Assembly: GCA_903862415.1 (NCBI GenBank) | Contig: CAIOYD010000023.1 | Coordinates: 1-40,095, forward strand | Direction of reading: 5' to 3' | Source of the DNA: an uncultured Oxalobacteraceae bacterium | GTDB lineage: Bacteria; Pseudomonadota; Gammaproteobacteria; Burkholderiales; Burkholderiaceae_D | DNA: 40,095 nt | Shown here: positions 9,009 to 18,357 of the stretch, in pieces | Numbering within the stretch: position 1 is the first letter of the stretch | How the letters are laid out: every line of letters begins with the position of its first letter | Program-made: the position numbers and the translations under genes | The notes under the pieces: generated by a model | What the model saw: only the letters and a program-made list of their open reading frames with translations | Told to the model about the DNA's origin: nothing | The model's database searches: none

Positions 9009-9653
9009 ATGAATCACACTGAAGTAGCGCACTATCTGGCTGACAATCCGCATTTTTTTGAAGAACACGCTGAACTCCTGGGCACCATCAAACTGACCAG
9101 CCCACTCCTGGGCCGGGCGGTTTCCCTGCAAGAACGCCAGATGGAAGTGGTGCGTGACAAATACCGGCTGCTGGAACTGCGACTCTCCGACCTGCTGCGA
9201 CTGGCGCAAGAAAATGACAACGCCATCGGCAAATATCAGCGCTGGACCAATTCACTGCTGTTGGCGCGTAACGACGTCGATCTGCCACATCTGCTGACGA
9301 CCAATCTGCAGGAAATTTTCAACCTGCCACACGCCACCCTGCGTTTGTGGAATGTCGCCGACGACTACAGTCACACCTGGTTTGCCGCGCCCACCAGCGA
9401 TGCCGTGCAGTTGTTTGCACGCTCACTGAATTCGCCCTTCTGTGGTGAAAACAAAGATTTTGAAGCCGCCGGCTGGATCGATGCGCCCATCGCTTCACTG
9501 GCCATGCTGCCCTTGCGTACCGAAGGTAACGTCATCGGTCTGCTGGTGCTGGGTTCGGAAGAAAAAGAACGCTTCACCAGTTCCATGGCCACCGATTTCC
9601 TGGCGCAATTAGCCGAAACCACCAGTGCAGCACTTTCCTGCCTGATCAAATAA
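9009..9653 (+). CDS. DUF484 family protein (GAF-like fold)
   Basis: A 214-residue cytosolic protein of the DUF484 family, encoded between dapF and xerC in many proteobacteria. The N-terminus (MNHTEVAHYLADNPHFFEEH) and the QERQMEVVRDKYRLLELRL helical segment (about 38-58) are typical. The C-terminal part (about 85-210) looks like a GAF-type sensor fold, ending with the IGLLVLGSEEKERF segment. No catalytic residues are visible and the function is not established. A GAAGGT Shine-Dalgarno overlaps the dapF stop and supports the ATG. Confidence 0.85.
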   Translation: MNHTEVAHYLADNPHFFEEHAELLGTIKLTSPLLGRAVSLQERQMEVVRDKYRLLELRLSDLLRLAQENDNAIGKYQRWTNSLLLARNDVDLPHLLTTNLQEIFNLPHATLRLWNVADDYSHTWFAAPTSDAVQLFARSLNSPFCGENKDFEAAGWIDAPIASLAMLPLRTEGNVIGLLVLGSEEKERFTSSMATDFLAQLAETTSAALSCLIK

Positions 9654-9665
9654 ACTGTATCGGCC

Positions 9666-10598
9666 ATGCAAACCACGCCAGTCCTGCATCCTGACTGCCA
9701 GCGGTTTCTGGCCTATTTAACGCACATCCGCCAGTATTCGCCCAACACTGTAAAAAGTTATCAGGCCGATTTACTGGTGCTCTCGAGTCTGCTTACCACT
9801 CATTCACCAGAACAGGTAACGACACAGCAAATCCGCAAACTCGCCAGTCAGCTGCACAGCCGCCAGTTACAGGCGCGTTCGATTGCACGTCACCTGTCAT
9901 GCTGGCGCAGTTTTTATCACTGGTATTCCAGCGAATCTGGCAGCGACCTCAATCCGGTCAATGGCATCAAGGCTCCGAAACGCAGCAAAAGCCTGCCCAA
10001 AGCACTCTCAGTAGATGAGGCCGTGCATCTGGTCGGAACTGCGCTCGGCGACAGTGTAGCCCAGGCGGCCGATCACGCCATGTTTGAGCTACTCTATTCC
10101 AGCGGCTTGCGAATTTCGGAATTGGTCAGTCTCGATCTGGCCTATATCCACCAGAACGGTTACACCTCGGTCGGCTGGATCGATTTGGCCGAACAGATGG
10201 TGCACGTCACCGGCAAAGGCAATAAAACCCGTGAAGTACCGGTAGGCTCTGCCGCCGTGGCTGCACTCAGAACCTGGCTGAGCCTGCGGGCAACCCTGAT
10301 TAGAACCGAAACGCGCGCGCTGTTTCTGACCGCCCGTGGCACCCGCATGTCGGTGCGCTCGGTACAATTGCGTCTCAAAGCACATGCCGACAAACTGGGC
10401 ATTAAAAGCCAGGTCCACCCGCACGTACTGCGGCATTCATTTGCATCCCATGTCTTGCAGTCGTCGGGCGATTTGCGCGCCGTCCAGGAATTACTCGGCC
10501 ATGCTTCACTGGCTTCAACCCAAGTCTATACGGCACTCGATTTTCAACATTTATCCCAGGTGTATGACGCCGCCCACCCGCGCGCTAAAACCAGATAA
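9666..10598 (+). CDS. xerC: Tyrosine site-specific recombinase XerC
   Basis: A 310-residue tyrosine recombinase that, with XerD, resolves chromosome dimers at dif. The N-terminal SAM-like core-binding domain (about 8-95) precedes the catalytic domain with all active-site residues: Arg149 (GLRISEL), Lys184 (TGKGNK), His253-x2-Arg256 (HVLRHSFASH), His279 (LGHAS) and nucleophile Tyr288 (TQVYT). Linkage to dapF and DUF484 and the absence of nearby integration sites argue for the housekeeping enzyme rather than a mobile-element integrase. Start ATG lies 12 bases after the DUF484 stop. Confidence 0.93.
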   Translation: MQTTPVLHPDCQRFLAYLTHIRQYSPNTVKSYQADLLVLSSLLTTHSPEQVTTQQIRKLASQLHSRQLQARSIARHLSCWRSFYHWYSSESGSDLNPVNGIKAPKRSKSLPKALSVDEAVHLVGTALGDSVAQAADHAMFELLYSSGLRISELVSLDLAYIHQNGYTSVGWIDLAEQMVHVTGKGNKTREVPVGSAAVAALRTWLSLRATLIRTETRALFLTARGTRMSVRSVQLRLKAHADKLGIKSQVHPHVLRHSFASHVLQSSGDLRAVQELLGHASLASTQVYTALDFQHLSQVYDAAHPRAKTR

Positions 10599-10627
10599 CC
10601 TTTTCAACCTCTATTCACTCCATTTCC

Positions 10628-11671
10628 ATGACAGCTCTCATTCCTGCCACGATTCTGACCGGTTTTTTAGGTGCCGGCAAAACCACCCTGCTCAACCGCA
10701 TTCTGCACGAGCAGCACGGCTTTAAAATTGCCGTGATTGAAAATGAATTCGGTGCCGAAAACATCGACAATGAAATTCTGCATCGCGACAGCAACGAACA
10801 CATCATCGAAATGAATAACGGCTGCATCTGCTGCACCGTACGCGGCGATTTGATTGTGGCACTCACTTCACTGGCCAATAAACGCGCCGCCGGGGAAATC
10901 AGTTTTGATCATGTCGTTATAGAAACCACAGGCCTGGCCAATCCCGGCCCGGTGGCGCAAACTTTTTTTGTAGATCAACACGTCGCCCAACACTACCTGC
11001 TCGACGCCATCATCACCGTCGTGGATGCGCGCCACGGCATGCAGCAACTCGACGCCCACGAAGAAGCCCAACGTCAGGCTGGTTTTGCCGACCAACTGTT
11101 TTTGAGCAAAACCGATCTGGTCACGCCAGAACAAATTGCCCTGCTCACCGCCAGACTGCATCGCATCAACCCGCGGGCCACCATCAAAACCAGTGCATTT
11201 GGTGCTGTGGCCATTGCCGACGTGCTCGATTTGCGCGGCTTCAATCTGAACGACAAACTCGAGCTCGACAGCCAGTTTTTAGCCGCCGAAAGCCACGACC
11301 ATCACGAGCATGACCACCACCACCATGAACACGACGATCACTCCGCCTGCGACCATCCTTCACACCGGCATCTGGACACGATCGCTGCTTTTGTTTTCAA
11401 AAGCCAACGTCCGTTCAATACAACATTGCTAGATGATTATTTAAATGGAATAATTAACCAGTTTGGGCCCCAAATGCTGCGCTATAAAGGCATTTTGTAC
11501 ATGCAGGGTGCTGACCGTAAAGTCGTATTTCAGGGCGTACACCAAATCATGGGCAGCGATATTGGCCATCCATGGGGAATCGATGAAGTCAGGGAAAGTA
11601 AAATTGTCTTTATTGGTAATAATTTGCCAAAAGAGATTATTATTAGCGGTTTAGAGCAATGTCTGGTATAA
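10628..11671 (+). CDS. COG0523/CobW-type G3E GTPase, putative metal chaperone
   Basis: A 347-residue GTPase with Walker A GFLGAGKTT (12-20), the metal-binding CxCC motif (Cys65, Cys67, Cys68 in NGCICCTVRGDL), a guanine-specificity SKTD (159-162) and a CobW C-terminal domain. Between the two domains is a histidine-rich stretch at 222-247 with 13 His in 26 residues, mixed with Asp and Glu. Members of this group bind zinc or other metals and some insert them into client proteins. The client here is unknown, and no Zur box was identified upstream. It lies between xerC (29-bp gap) and dksA. The DksA next door lacks a zinc site. Confidence 0.85.
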   Translation: MTALIPATILTGFLGAGKTTLLNRILHEQHGFKIAVIENEFGAENIDNEILHRDSNEHIIEMNNGCICCTVRGDLIVALTSLANKRAAGEISFDHVVIETTGLANPGPVAQTFFVDQHVAQHYLLDAIITVVDARHGMQQLDAHEEAQRQAGFADQLFLSKTDLVTPEQIALLTARLHRINPRATIKTSAFGAVAIADVLDLRGFNLNDKLELDSQFLAAESHDHHEHDHHHHEHDDHSACDHPSHRHLDTIAAFVFKSQRPFNTTLLDDYLNGIINQFGPQMLRYKGILYMQGADRKVVFQGVHQIMGSDIGHPWGIDEVRESKIVFIGNNLPKEIIISGLEQCLV

Positions 11672-11774
11672 ACTAGCGCATCGCTGATTTTGGCAATTCA
11701 TGTCAGCTAGGCGGAACAGTCAATCAAACGACGTTCCATATTTAATCAAATCTGTCGTATCGAGAGTATGCGAA

Positions 11775-12230
11775 GTGGCAACTAAAACTACCAAAACAAG
11801 TACAGCAAGCAACAAACCAGTAACTCTGCTCACCGAAGAAGATCTTCTTAAAATGGGTGAAAAGGATTACATGAATGAAGCGCAATTGGCTTTTTTTAAG
11901 GCGCGTTTGCAGCAGCTGGAAAAAGATTTGCTTAAAAATGCCGATGAAACCACCGAGCATTTGCGTGAAACTGTTCTGGTTCCTGACCCGGCTGACCGCG
12001 CCACGATTGAAGAAGAGCACGCTTTGGAGTTGCGTACCCGTGACCGCGAACGCAAATTACTGAAAAAAGTACAGCAATCCATCGGTTTGATTGATTCCGG
12101 CGAATACGGCTGGTGTGAAGAAACCGGCGAACCTATCGGTGTCGCCCGACTGTTGGCGCGTCCTACTGCCAACCTGTCGCTCGAAGCACAGCAACGGCGC
12201 GAATTGAAGCAAAAGCTCTACGGTGATTAA
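11775..12230 (+). CDS. dksA: RNA polymerase-binding transcription factor DksA (single-Cys type)
   Basis: Binds the RNA polymerase secondary channel and works with ppGpp in the stringent response. I choose the GTG at 11775, which gives 151 residues, the same as E. coli DksA, and puts motifs at the same numbers: the coiled-coil tip D71-x2-D74-x-A76 and Cys114. The frame continues upstream to an ATG at 11700, but that extension is not family-like. A GAGAG stretch lies 8 bases before the GTG. Of the four zinc-binding cysteines only Cys114 remains; positions 117, 135 and 138 are Thr, Ser and Ala. This is usual in alpha- and betaproteobacterial DksA, whose fold does not need zinc. A strong terminator follows. 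Confidence 0.93.
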   Translation: MATKTTKTSTASNKPVTLLTEEDLLKMGEKDYMNEAQLAFFKARLQQLEKDLLKNADETTEHLRETVLVPDPADRATIEEEHALELRTRDRERKLLKKVQQSIGLIDSGEYGWCEETGEPIGVARLLARPTANLSLEAQQRRELKQKLYGD

Positions 12231-12257
12231 TCACTAATTGATCCTTCAAAATGCCAA

Positions 12258-12298
12258 AACAGGTAGCCATCTCCAAACTGGAAGGCTACCTGTTTTTG
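12258..12298 (+). terminator. Rho-independent terminator after dksA
   Basis: An 11-base perfect stem AACAGGTAGCC/GGCTACCTGTT (12258-12268 with 12284-12294) with a 15-base loop runs into a T-run, 28 bases after the dksA stop. It closes the dapF-to-dksA block. Confidence 0.88.
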
Positions 12299-12579
12299 CA
12301 TTGATTGCCCAAATGCAAGTAATCGCAACTCAGTGAGTTTTTAACCATTTTTGCAAAAAAACCAAACAATGTTTTACTAATGAACCCAAAGTTCTTGGTT
12401 TGTTCACTTACATTGTTACATTAAGTGATAATAAATACAGCAGAAGCTGCTTTGTTTTGCTTTAGTTGATATCAGATCGTTTATACTTAATAGTTAATAT
12501 CGTGCATCTTTTTGATGTCGTCGGCTCTGGGCCGATTTTCTGCAGATAACATTAAAACTGAATAACTTGGGACCATGCG
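12299..12579 (+). other. Intergenic leader region before the STAS protein gene
   Basis: With the dksA terminator, this makes a 349-bp gene-free stretch. It is AT-rich. A TATACT at 12482-12487 could be a -10 element but has no good -35. A short stem AGCAG/CTGCT (12439-12451) is followed by TTGTTTT. A small stem TCGGC/GCCGA (12521-12535) is followed directly by TTTT, about 45 bases before the GTG start, and resembles a weak attenuator in the leader. I see no reading frame or RNA gene I can support. Confidence 0.4.
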
Positions 12580-13986
12580 GTGATTTTTTCGATTTTCGGC
12601 AAAAAAAATGCAGCCAGCAAAACGCCTTCGACTGAGCAAAAATCAGCCAAAGACAGTCTGCTGACTCCGTCTGGGCTGACCGCCAACACCAGTGCTGAAT
12701 TCGTCAATTCGATCATGGCACAGCGTCATATCGCCCGTGCTACCGAACGTAAAATCGATGCGATTGAATATGAAATGTCGCGCGACATTTTAAAGAAAAA
12801 ATCTGACCCGGCACCGGACACCAACCCGCCACAGGCCAATGCAAATGCCAATTTATTTGACGACGACAATCCGGCAGATTTAAAAAATCGCAGCAACCAA
12901 CCTGATCATTTCGAGACCACCATGCCCTTGATGGGCGCGGCAACCGAATACCTGCTCAGTTCAAGCGACGAAGCCATCAATGCGCACGCGGCAATTGAAA
13001 ACATTCCGGCGCTCGAAGAAGCTGCCATTCTGTTTGCCAGCGAACAGTTTGAAGCTACCGAATTGATTCTGGAAAACCTGATACAAAACGAAAGCTACAA
13101 CGCCCTCAATTCCACCGCCTGGCTGATGCTGTTTGATTTATATCAGATCACCAACAATCAGGCTAAATTCGATTTGCTCAGTCTCGACTATGTCAGCAAG
13201 CTGGAAATTTCCGCGCCTATCTGGGTCACCCCCCAGGCGCAGACAGCTCCCAAGCAAGAAAAAGGATTTGTGCCCGGGCTGTCATTTTCTGGCAAGATTA
13301 ATGAGCAAATCGAAAAACAAATCGAAAAACTCAGTGCCCTGATCAAACAACATAATCAGCTGCGTCTCGAATTTGTGCGCATTGCCGAAGTCGATGTCGC
13401 CGGCTGTGAACTGTTGCTGCGCGGTTTTCAACTGTTAAAGAAATCCAAACAGGAACTCACTGTCGTTGGCGCCAATGATTTAATCACCTTTGTGCGCGCC
13501 CTGATTGCAGTCGGTCGCCGCGATGCCAGCGATGCCCCTTGGCTATTGCTGATGGAATTATTGCAAATCACCAATGACGAACCGGGATTTGAAGAAGCCA
13601 GCCTGGATTACTGCATTACCTATGAAGTTTCGCCACCGTCATTCGAAGCACCGAAAAACAAATCGACCTCACCTTCGGTGGGCATTTCGATTGAATTTGT
13701 CGAAGCTGAACGCTTTGCCATGCCCAAGGTCATTTTCGGCAATACCGATATGCTCATTGAAAACATCGGCAAATTCGCGACCGAACATCATGCCGTACAA
13801 CTCGACTGCTCACAACTCGACCGCATCGATTTTAGCTCCTGCGGACAACTGCTCAGTGGCCTGATTCCGATTTCCCGACAATTGAATGTCTCGATCGAAT
13901 TTCATGACGCCAATCATCTGGTAATTGCCTTGCTCAACGCCATGGGCTTCAAAAATGTTGCCGTGATCTACCCACGTAAACGCTAA
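12580..13986 (+). CDS. Protein with duplicated helical-plus-STAS module
   Basis: A 468-residue cytosolic protein of unknown function starting at GTG 12580; the ATG at 12575 is in a frame that stops at once. A GGGA purine patch precedes the start. The N-terminus (IFSIFGKKN) and a low-complexity linker to about residue 110 are followed by two repeats of one module. First come a helical TPR-like segment with W181...DLYQITNNQAKFDLLSLDY and a STAS-like domain (about 232-312). Then come W321...ELLQITNDEPGFEEASLDY and a second STAS-like domain (about 365-468). STAS domains often act in anti-sigma antagonist or partner-switching systems, but no kinase partner is encoded nearby and no Ser/Thr phosphosite is obvious. 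It precedes hslVU by 121 bp. Confidence 0.7.
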   Translation: MIFSIFGKKNAASKTPSTEQKSAKDSLLTPSGLTANTSAEFVNSIMAQRHIARATERKIDAIEYEMSRDILKKKSDPAPDTNPPQANANANLFDDDNPADLKNRSNQPDHFETTMPLMGAATEYLLSSSDEAINAHAAIENIPALEEAAILFASEQFEATELILENLIQNESYNALNSTAWLMLFDLYQITNNQAKFDLLSLDYVSKLEISAPIWVTPQAQTAPKQEKGFVPGLSFSGKINEQIEKQIEKLSALIKQHNQLRLEFVRIAEVDVAGCELLLRGFQLLKKSKQELTVVGANDLITFVRALIAVGRRDASDAPWLLLMELLQITNDEPGFEEASLDYCITYEVSPPSFEAPKNKSTSPSVGISIEFVEAERFAMPKVIFGNTDMLIENIGKFATEHHAVQLDCSQLDRIDFSSCGQLLSGLIPISRQLNVSIEFHDANHLVIALLNAMGFKNVAVIYPRKR

Positions 13987-14107
13987 CTCCTCCGCGCTTC
14001 CCTCTGAATTCTGCGGTTTATACTAATACTACTTGCATTTTCAAATCCCTGACCCAAACTCCCATTGATACTTGGTAATCACTTCGATTATTTCTCATAA
14101 GGCATGT

Positions 14108-14644
14108 ATGGAACAATTTCACGGCACCACGATTCTGTCCGTTCGGCGCGGCCAAAACGTCGCTCTCGGTGGCGACGGTCAGGTAACGTTGGGCAATATT
14201 GTCATGAAGGGTACGGCGCGTAAAGTACGCAAGCTTTACCACGGCAAAGTACTCGCCGGTTTTGCTGGCGGCACGGCCGACGCCTTCACCCTGATTGAAC
14301 GCTTTGAAGCCAAACTGGAAAAACATCAGGGACATTTGATGCGCGCTTCGGTTGAGCTGGCCAAAGATTGGCGCACGGATCGCATGCTGCGCCGCCTCGA
14401 AGCCATGTTGCTCGTCGCTGACCGTGACACCACCCTTGTCATTACCGGCAATGGCGATGTACTGGAACCGGAAGATGGCATCGGCGCCATTGGCTCCGGC
14501 GGCACCTTTGCCCAGTCAGCGGCTAAAGCGCTGCAGGAAAACACCGACCTGTCACCGGTCGAGATCGTCAAAAAATCGCTGACCATTGCCGGCGAACTCT
14601 GCATTTACACCAACTTATCTCACACGATTGAAACTCTGGAATAA
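14108..14644 (+). CDS. hslV: ATP-dependent protease proteolytic subunit HslV
   Basis: Peptidase subunit of the HslUV (ClpQY) protease; it forms two stacked hexamers capped by HslU. I start it at ATG 14108, with AAGG 5 bases upstream, giving 178 residues. An upstream ATG in frame at 14072 adds twelve unrelated residues. The protein begins [14 protein letters not shown], so the N-terminal nucleophile is Thr7 after removal of a six-residue propeptide, as in other betaproteobacteria; E. coli has Thr directly after Met. Core motifs GDGQVTLGN and [10 protein letters not shown] are present. It is 5 bp from hslU, so the two are co-transcribed. No clear sigma32 promoter was found upstream. Confidence 0.95.
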   Translation: MEQFHGTTILSVRRGQNVALGGDGQVTLGNIVMKGTARKVRKLYHGKVLAGFAGGTADAFTLIERFEAKLEKHQGHLMRASVELAKDWRTDRMLRRLEAMLLVADRDTTLVITGNGDVLEPEDGIGAIGSGGTFAQSAAKALQENTDLSPVEIVKKSLTIAGELCIYTNLSHTIETLE

Positions 14645-14649
14645 TCCCC

Positions 14650-15990
14650 ATGAATAACATGATGAACATGAGCCCGCTGGAAATCGTTGCCGAACTCGAC
14701 AAACATGTCGTCGGTCAGGATAAAGCCAAACGTGCGGTAGCGATTGCCTTGCGTAACCGCTGGCGGCGGCAACAGGTGGCCGAACCGCTGCGCAGTGAAA
14801 TTACGCCTAAAAATATCCTGATGATCGGCCCTACCGGCGTCGGTAAAACCGAAATTGCCCGCCGTCTGGCCAAGTTGGCCGATGCACCTTTTATCAAGAT
14901 CGAAGCCACCAAATTTACCGAAGTCGGCTATGTCGGCCGCGACGTCGACACCATCATCCGCGATCTGACCGAAATCGGCATCAAACAGATGCGTGCCGCT
15001 GAAATCAAAAGCGTCCGCCCACGAGCCGAAGATGCTGCCGAAGAGCGCATCCTCGATATCCTGTTACCTGCGCCACGTGATTTTGGCATCAACCCGACAC
15101 CGCCCGAACCCGACAACAGCACCCGACAAACCCTGCGCAAACGCCTGCGCGAGGGTAGCCTGAACGAGCGCGAAATCGATATCGACGTGGCTGAAAATGC
15201 CCCTAGCCTGGAAATCATGGCGCCACCTGGCATGGAAGAAATGACCGAGCAAATCAAATCCATGTTTTCTGGTGTGGGCTCAGGACGCAAAAAATCCCGC
15301 AGACTGCGCATTCCGGAAGCACTGAAAATCATTACCGAAGAAGAAGCCGCCAAACTGCTCAATGAAGATGACATCAAACAGCGGGCGATTCAGAGTGTCG
15401 AGCAAAACGGGATCGTTTTTTTAGATGAAATCGATAAAATCGCCAGCCGTTCCGAAACTGGTGGCGCCGAAGTTTCCCGTGCCGGGGTGCAGCGCGATTT
15501 GCTTCCCCTGGTCGAAGGCACCACCGTCAACACCAAATACGGCATGATTAAAACCGATCACATCCTCTTCATTGCCTCCGGCGCCTTCCATCTGGCCAAA
15601 CCTTCGGATCTGATTCCGGAATTACAGGGACGGTTCCCGATCAGGGTCGAGCTGGATTCACTGTCGGTGGCTGATTTTGAACAAATTCTCACCAGTACCG
15701 ATGCCTGCCTGACCAAACAATACCAGGCGCTGCTGGCAACCGAACAGGTGCAGATTGTATTTACCGACAGCGGCATTAAAAAACTTGCTGAAATCGCCTA
15801 TTCGGTCAATGAAACTACCGAAAATATCGGCGCCCGGCGTCTATATACTGTCATGGAAAAACTACTGGAAGAAATTTCCTTCAACGCCCACGCCAACACC
15901 ACCGAGTTAATTGAAATTAATGGCGACTACGTCGCGCAGAGGCTGGGCGCCTTGGCGATAAATGAAGATTTATCGCGTTACGTACTCTGA
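14650..15990 (+). CDS. hslU: ATP-dependent protease ATPase subunit HslU
   Basis: AAA+ unfoldase that feeds substrates to HslV. The 446-residue product (E. coli 443) has Walker A GPTGVGKT (60-67), the GYVGRD pore loop (93-98), the inserted I-domain (about 110-240), Walker B with Asp259-Glu260 ([11 protein letters not shown]) and sensor and arginine elements ([13 protein letters not shown]). The C-terminal SRYVL tail is the part that docks into HslV. Several nearby in-frame ATGs (14650, 14659, 14662, 14668) make the exact start uncertain by up to six residues. Its 3' end overlaps the convergent DUF3422 gene by 13 bp. Confidence 0.96.
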   Translation: MNNMMNMSPLEIVAELDKHVVGQDKAKRAVAIALRNRWRRQQVAEPLRSEITPKNILMIGPTGVGKTEIARRLAKLADAPFIKIEATKFTEVGYVGRDVDTIIRDLTEIGIKQMRAAEIKSVRPRAEDAAEERILDILLPAPRDFGINPTPPEPDNSTRQTLRKRLREGSLNEREIDIDVAENAPSLEIMAPPGMEEMTEQIKSMFSGVGSGRKKSRRLRIPEALKIITEEEAAKLLNEDDIKQRAIQSVEQNGIVFLDEIDKIASRSETGGAEVSRAGVQRDLLPLVEGTTVNTKYGMIKTDHILFIASGAFHLAKPSDLIPELQGRFPIRVELDSLSVADFEQILTSTDACLTKQYQALLATEQVQIVFTDSGIKKLAEIAYSVNETTENIGARRLYTVMEKLLEEISFNAHANTTELIEINGDYVAQRLGALAINEDLSRYVL

Positions 15991-17324
15991 ATCTCTGCCG
16001 CCACCAGCGCTTCAGCATTAATGCGCCGCCGCAAACGGCGTATTCCCACAATCGCCGCTACAGCAATCACCGGAACAGCCACCGCCGTAGCGAGTTCCGG
16101 TGAAATCTGCGTCCAGAACTGACTCGCGCCCAGCGCCAGATGATGTACCAGTTGCGAGCCATAATAGGTAATAGCCACCACAGACAACCCTTCCACCGTT
16201 TCCTGCAGCCGGAACTGCTGGCGTGCACGTTGATTCATTTGCGTGAGCACCAGTTGGTTCTGACGCTTCATCGCCAGATCTATCCGTGTTCTGAGTAACT
16301 GCGAAATCCGTGCCACCCGACCGGAAAGATCATCCTGGCGACGCGCCATGGCAGCACAGGTATTCATGGGTGGCATAAAACGTCGATCCATAATTTCACG
16401 CACGGTCGGAAATCCAGCCACGCGGGATTCACGTAACTCATCAATGCGTTGAAAAACAATCGCCGCGTAAGCACGTGCGGCACCAAAACGGAAGGCCGTG
16501 CTGGCCATTGAATGCTCCACTTCAGCCGCCAGTGCCGTCAGATCTGCCAGCACGGCGTATTCATCTTCGGCCAATACCGATCCGGCAATCCGGTCAGTCA
16601 GATTAGCCAGTTCTTCTTCGGTCGTGCGCAAACGCCGTGCCACAGTTTGCGCCACCGGCAAGCCCAGCAGTGCCATGACTCGATAGGTTTCAATTTCCCA
16701 CAAACGCTGCACCGTGCGGCCTGCCTGACGCGGCGTCAATCCGCCATCAAGCAGCAAAAATGCTGACTGGCCGGCATCGATTTGAAAGTCGGTAAATACC
16801 CAGGCATTACCATCCACAATGCGCGAAACCACCATCTGCTGACTCAGGCTGGCCAATTCTGCCATTTTTGCTTCCAGTGCACCATCAAGAGCAGAACGCA
16901 ATTCAATCTGTATTGCCACCAGTAATTTGCCCGCCACCGTGCTGCGCCACTCTGCCGGCAGCACATCGGTGGCACAAGCAAACTGACCGGCCAGATGGGT
17001 GGGAATAAACAGGGTATAGCTGGAAAATTCTGTATGTACTTCGCAGCGCACCAGGATGTGCCCACGCTCATACAAACGGTAAGCCGCCGAAGAAGCGAGA
17101 ATATTCCAGCCATCGCGCTCGAGCAGCGCGGCCAGACGCAATAACGCTTCATTGTCGTGATTACCTTCGTGCACCACCGCCAGATGCGTCACCATGGTGG
17201 CGTCGTACAAAGGTAAAGGTGGGCGAGCGAGGAATTCCGTGTTGACCGGCGCACGCAATTCATGCTCAGACAAACCAAAACTATTCTCAGATGCGCTCAA
17301 CGGTACAGGGGCAGAATTCATCAA
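15978..17324 (-). CDS. DUF3422 family membrane protein
   Basis: A 448-residue protein of the DUF3422 family, common in Burkholderiales and uncharacterised. Most of it is predicted soluble and helical. The C-terminus has two hydrophobic segments (about 380-400, [18 protein letters not shown], and about 412-431), followed by RRLRRR. This is a tail-anchored hairpin arrangement that leaves the large N-terminal part in the cytoplasm. It has no recognised enzyme motif. It is downstream of gpsA on the same strand (12-bp gap) and may be co-transcribed with it. Confidence 0.8.
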   Translation of the reverse strand: MMNSAPVPLSASENSFGLSEHELRAPVNTEFLARPPLPLYDATMVTHLAVVHEGNHDNEALLRLAALLERDGWNILASSAAYRLYERGHILVRCEVHTEFSSYTLFIPTHLAGQFACATDVLPAEWRSTVAGKLLVAIQIELRSALDGALEAKMAELASLSQQMVVSRIVDGNAWVFTDFQIDAGQSAFLLLDGGLTPRQAGRTVQRLWEIETYRVMALLGLPVAQTVARRLRTTEEELANLTDRIAGSVLAEDEYAVLADLTALAAEVEHSMASTAFRFGAARAYAAIVFQRIDELRESRVAGFPTVREIMDRRFMPPMNTCAAMARRQDDLSGRVARISQLLRTRIDLAMKRQNQLVLTQMNQRARQQFRLQETVEGLSVVAITYYGSQLVHHLALGASQFWTQISPELATAVAVPVIAVAAIVGIRRLRRRINAEALVAAEIQST

Positions 17325-17336
17325 ATCCTTTTTTGT

Positions 17337-18323
17337 TCAATGCAACTCAGCCTTGGCATCCCGTGCCAGCAGCCGTCGGGTCATTTCTTCCGTGCTGTCG
17401 CCATCAAACAAAACCCCGGCAACCGCATCCGTGATGGGCATATCAACGCCATATTGCTTACTTAAACTCTGCACTGCCTGAGCACAACGTACGCCCTCAG
17501 CGACATGGCCGAGTTCGTCAACAATTTGCGCCAACTTTTTACCCTGAGCCAAGCCCAGACCGACCCGACGGTTACGTGACAAGTCGCCCGTACAGGTCAA
17601 AATCAAATCACCCATACCAGTTAATCCCATAAAGGTTTCCAGCTGTCCGCCCAAGGCTTGACCCAGACGGGTAATTTCGGCCAGACCGCGGGTAATCAAT
17701 GCCGCCCGCGCATTCAGGCCCAGACCCAGCCCATCGGCCACGCCGGTGGCAATGGCCAGAATGTTTTTCACCGCACCGCCAACTTCCACGCCAACCACAT
17801 CCGTACTGGAATACACCCGCAAAGCCGGACCATGCAAGGCTTTCACTACCAGCTCGGCCAATTCAGGAAATTCAGATGCAATCGTCAGCGCACACGGCAA
17901 GCCCCTGGCCACTTCCTGAGCAAATGACGGACCTGATAAAGCGCCACACGGCAAGGCAGAACCAAGTTCCTGCTGCACGATCTGGTGTGGCAACTGCAGA
18001 GTCCCTTCTTCCAGACCTTTGCACAGCCAGACCAGATTACGCACCTTATACGGACGCAACGCCTGAGCCATCGGACGCAAACCAGCCACCGAAGTCCCGA
18101 TAATCAACAAACTGCCCGGTTGATTAACGTGTGCCAGCGCATGTTCGAGATCGGAGCTGAGCAATAATTCGGCAGGCAAAACAAAGCCCTGATGTTCATG
18201 GGTCTTGGCCGCATTCTGCATGGCTTTGTAGTTGCGCCCCCAAAGCATCACACGATGACGCCCGACGAGCGAAATTGCCAGTGCACTGCCCCACGATCCT
18301 GCACCCAGTATGGTGATATTCAT
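17337..18323 (-). CDS. gpsA: Glycerol-3-phosphate dehydrogenase [NAD(P)+]
   Basis: Reduces dihydroxyacetone phosphate to sn-glycerol 3-phosphate for phospholipid synthesis. The 328-residue protein opens with the Rossmann motif ILGAGSWGSAL (GxGxxG at 7-12). It also has LSGPSFAQEVARGLP, the GAVKNILAIATGVADG segment with the catalytic-site Lys, and GMGDLILTCTGDLSRNRRVG, all characteristic of bacterial GpsA. Its position downstream of secB and grxC on one strand matches the usual betaproteobacterial secB-gpsA neighbourhood, here interrupted by an SH3 protein gene. Start ATG is 34 bases after that gene's stop. Confidence 0.96.
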   Translation of the reverse strand: MNITILGAGSWGSALAISLVGRHRVMLWGRNYKAMQNAAKTHEHQGFVLPAELLLSSDLEHALAHVNQPGSLLIIGTSVAGLRPMAQALRPYKVRNLVWLCKGLEEGTLQLPHQIVQQELGSALPCGALSGPSFAQEVARGLPCALTIASEFPELAELVVKALHGPALRVYSSTDVVGVEVGGAVKNILAIATGVADGLGLGLNARAALITRGLAEITRLGQALGGQLETFMGLTGMGDLILTCTGDLSRNRRVGLGLAQGKKLAQIVDELGHVAEGVRCAQAVQSLSKQYGVDMPITDAVAGVLFDGDSTEEMTRRLLARDAKAELH

Positions 18324-18357
18324 TATTTTTTGCTTATCCGATTAACGGGCAACGCCC

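Noticed and set aside
9666-10598. Tyrosine recombinase as a mobile-element integrase
   Set aside because: The dapF-DUF484-xerC context is the housekeeping arrangement, and no att repeats, tRNA or cargo genes are near.
11700-11774. DksA start at ATG 11700 (25 extra residues)
   Set aside because: GTG 11775 gives 151 residues and places D71, D74, A76 and Cys114 at the same numbers as E. coli DksA.
13987-14107. Sigma32 heat-shock promoter for hslVU (CTTGCAT and CCCATTGAT)
   Set aside because: The two half-sites are 22 bases apart, too far for a sigma32 promoter.
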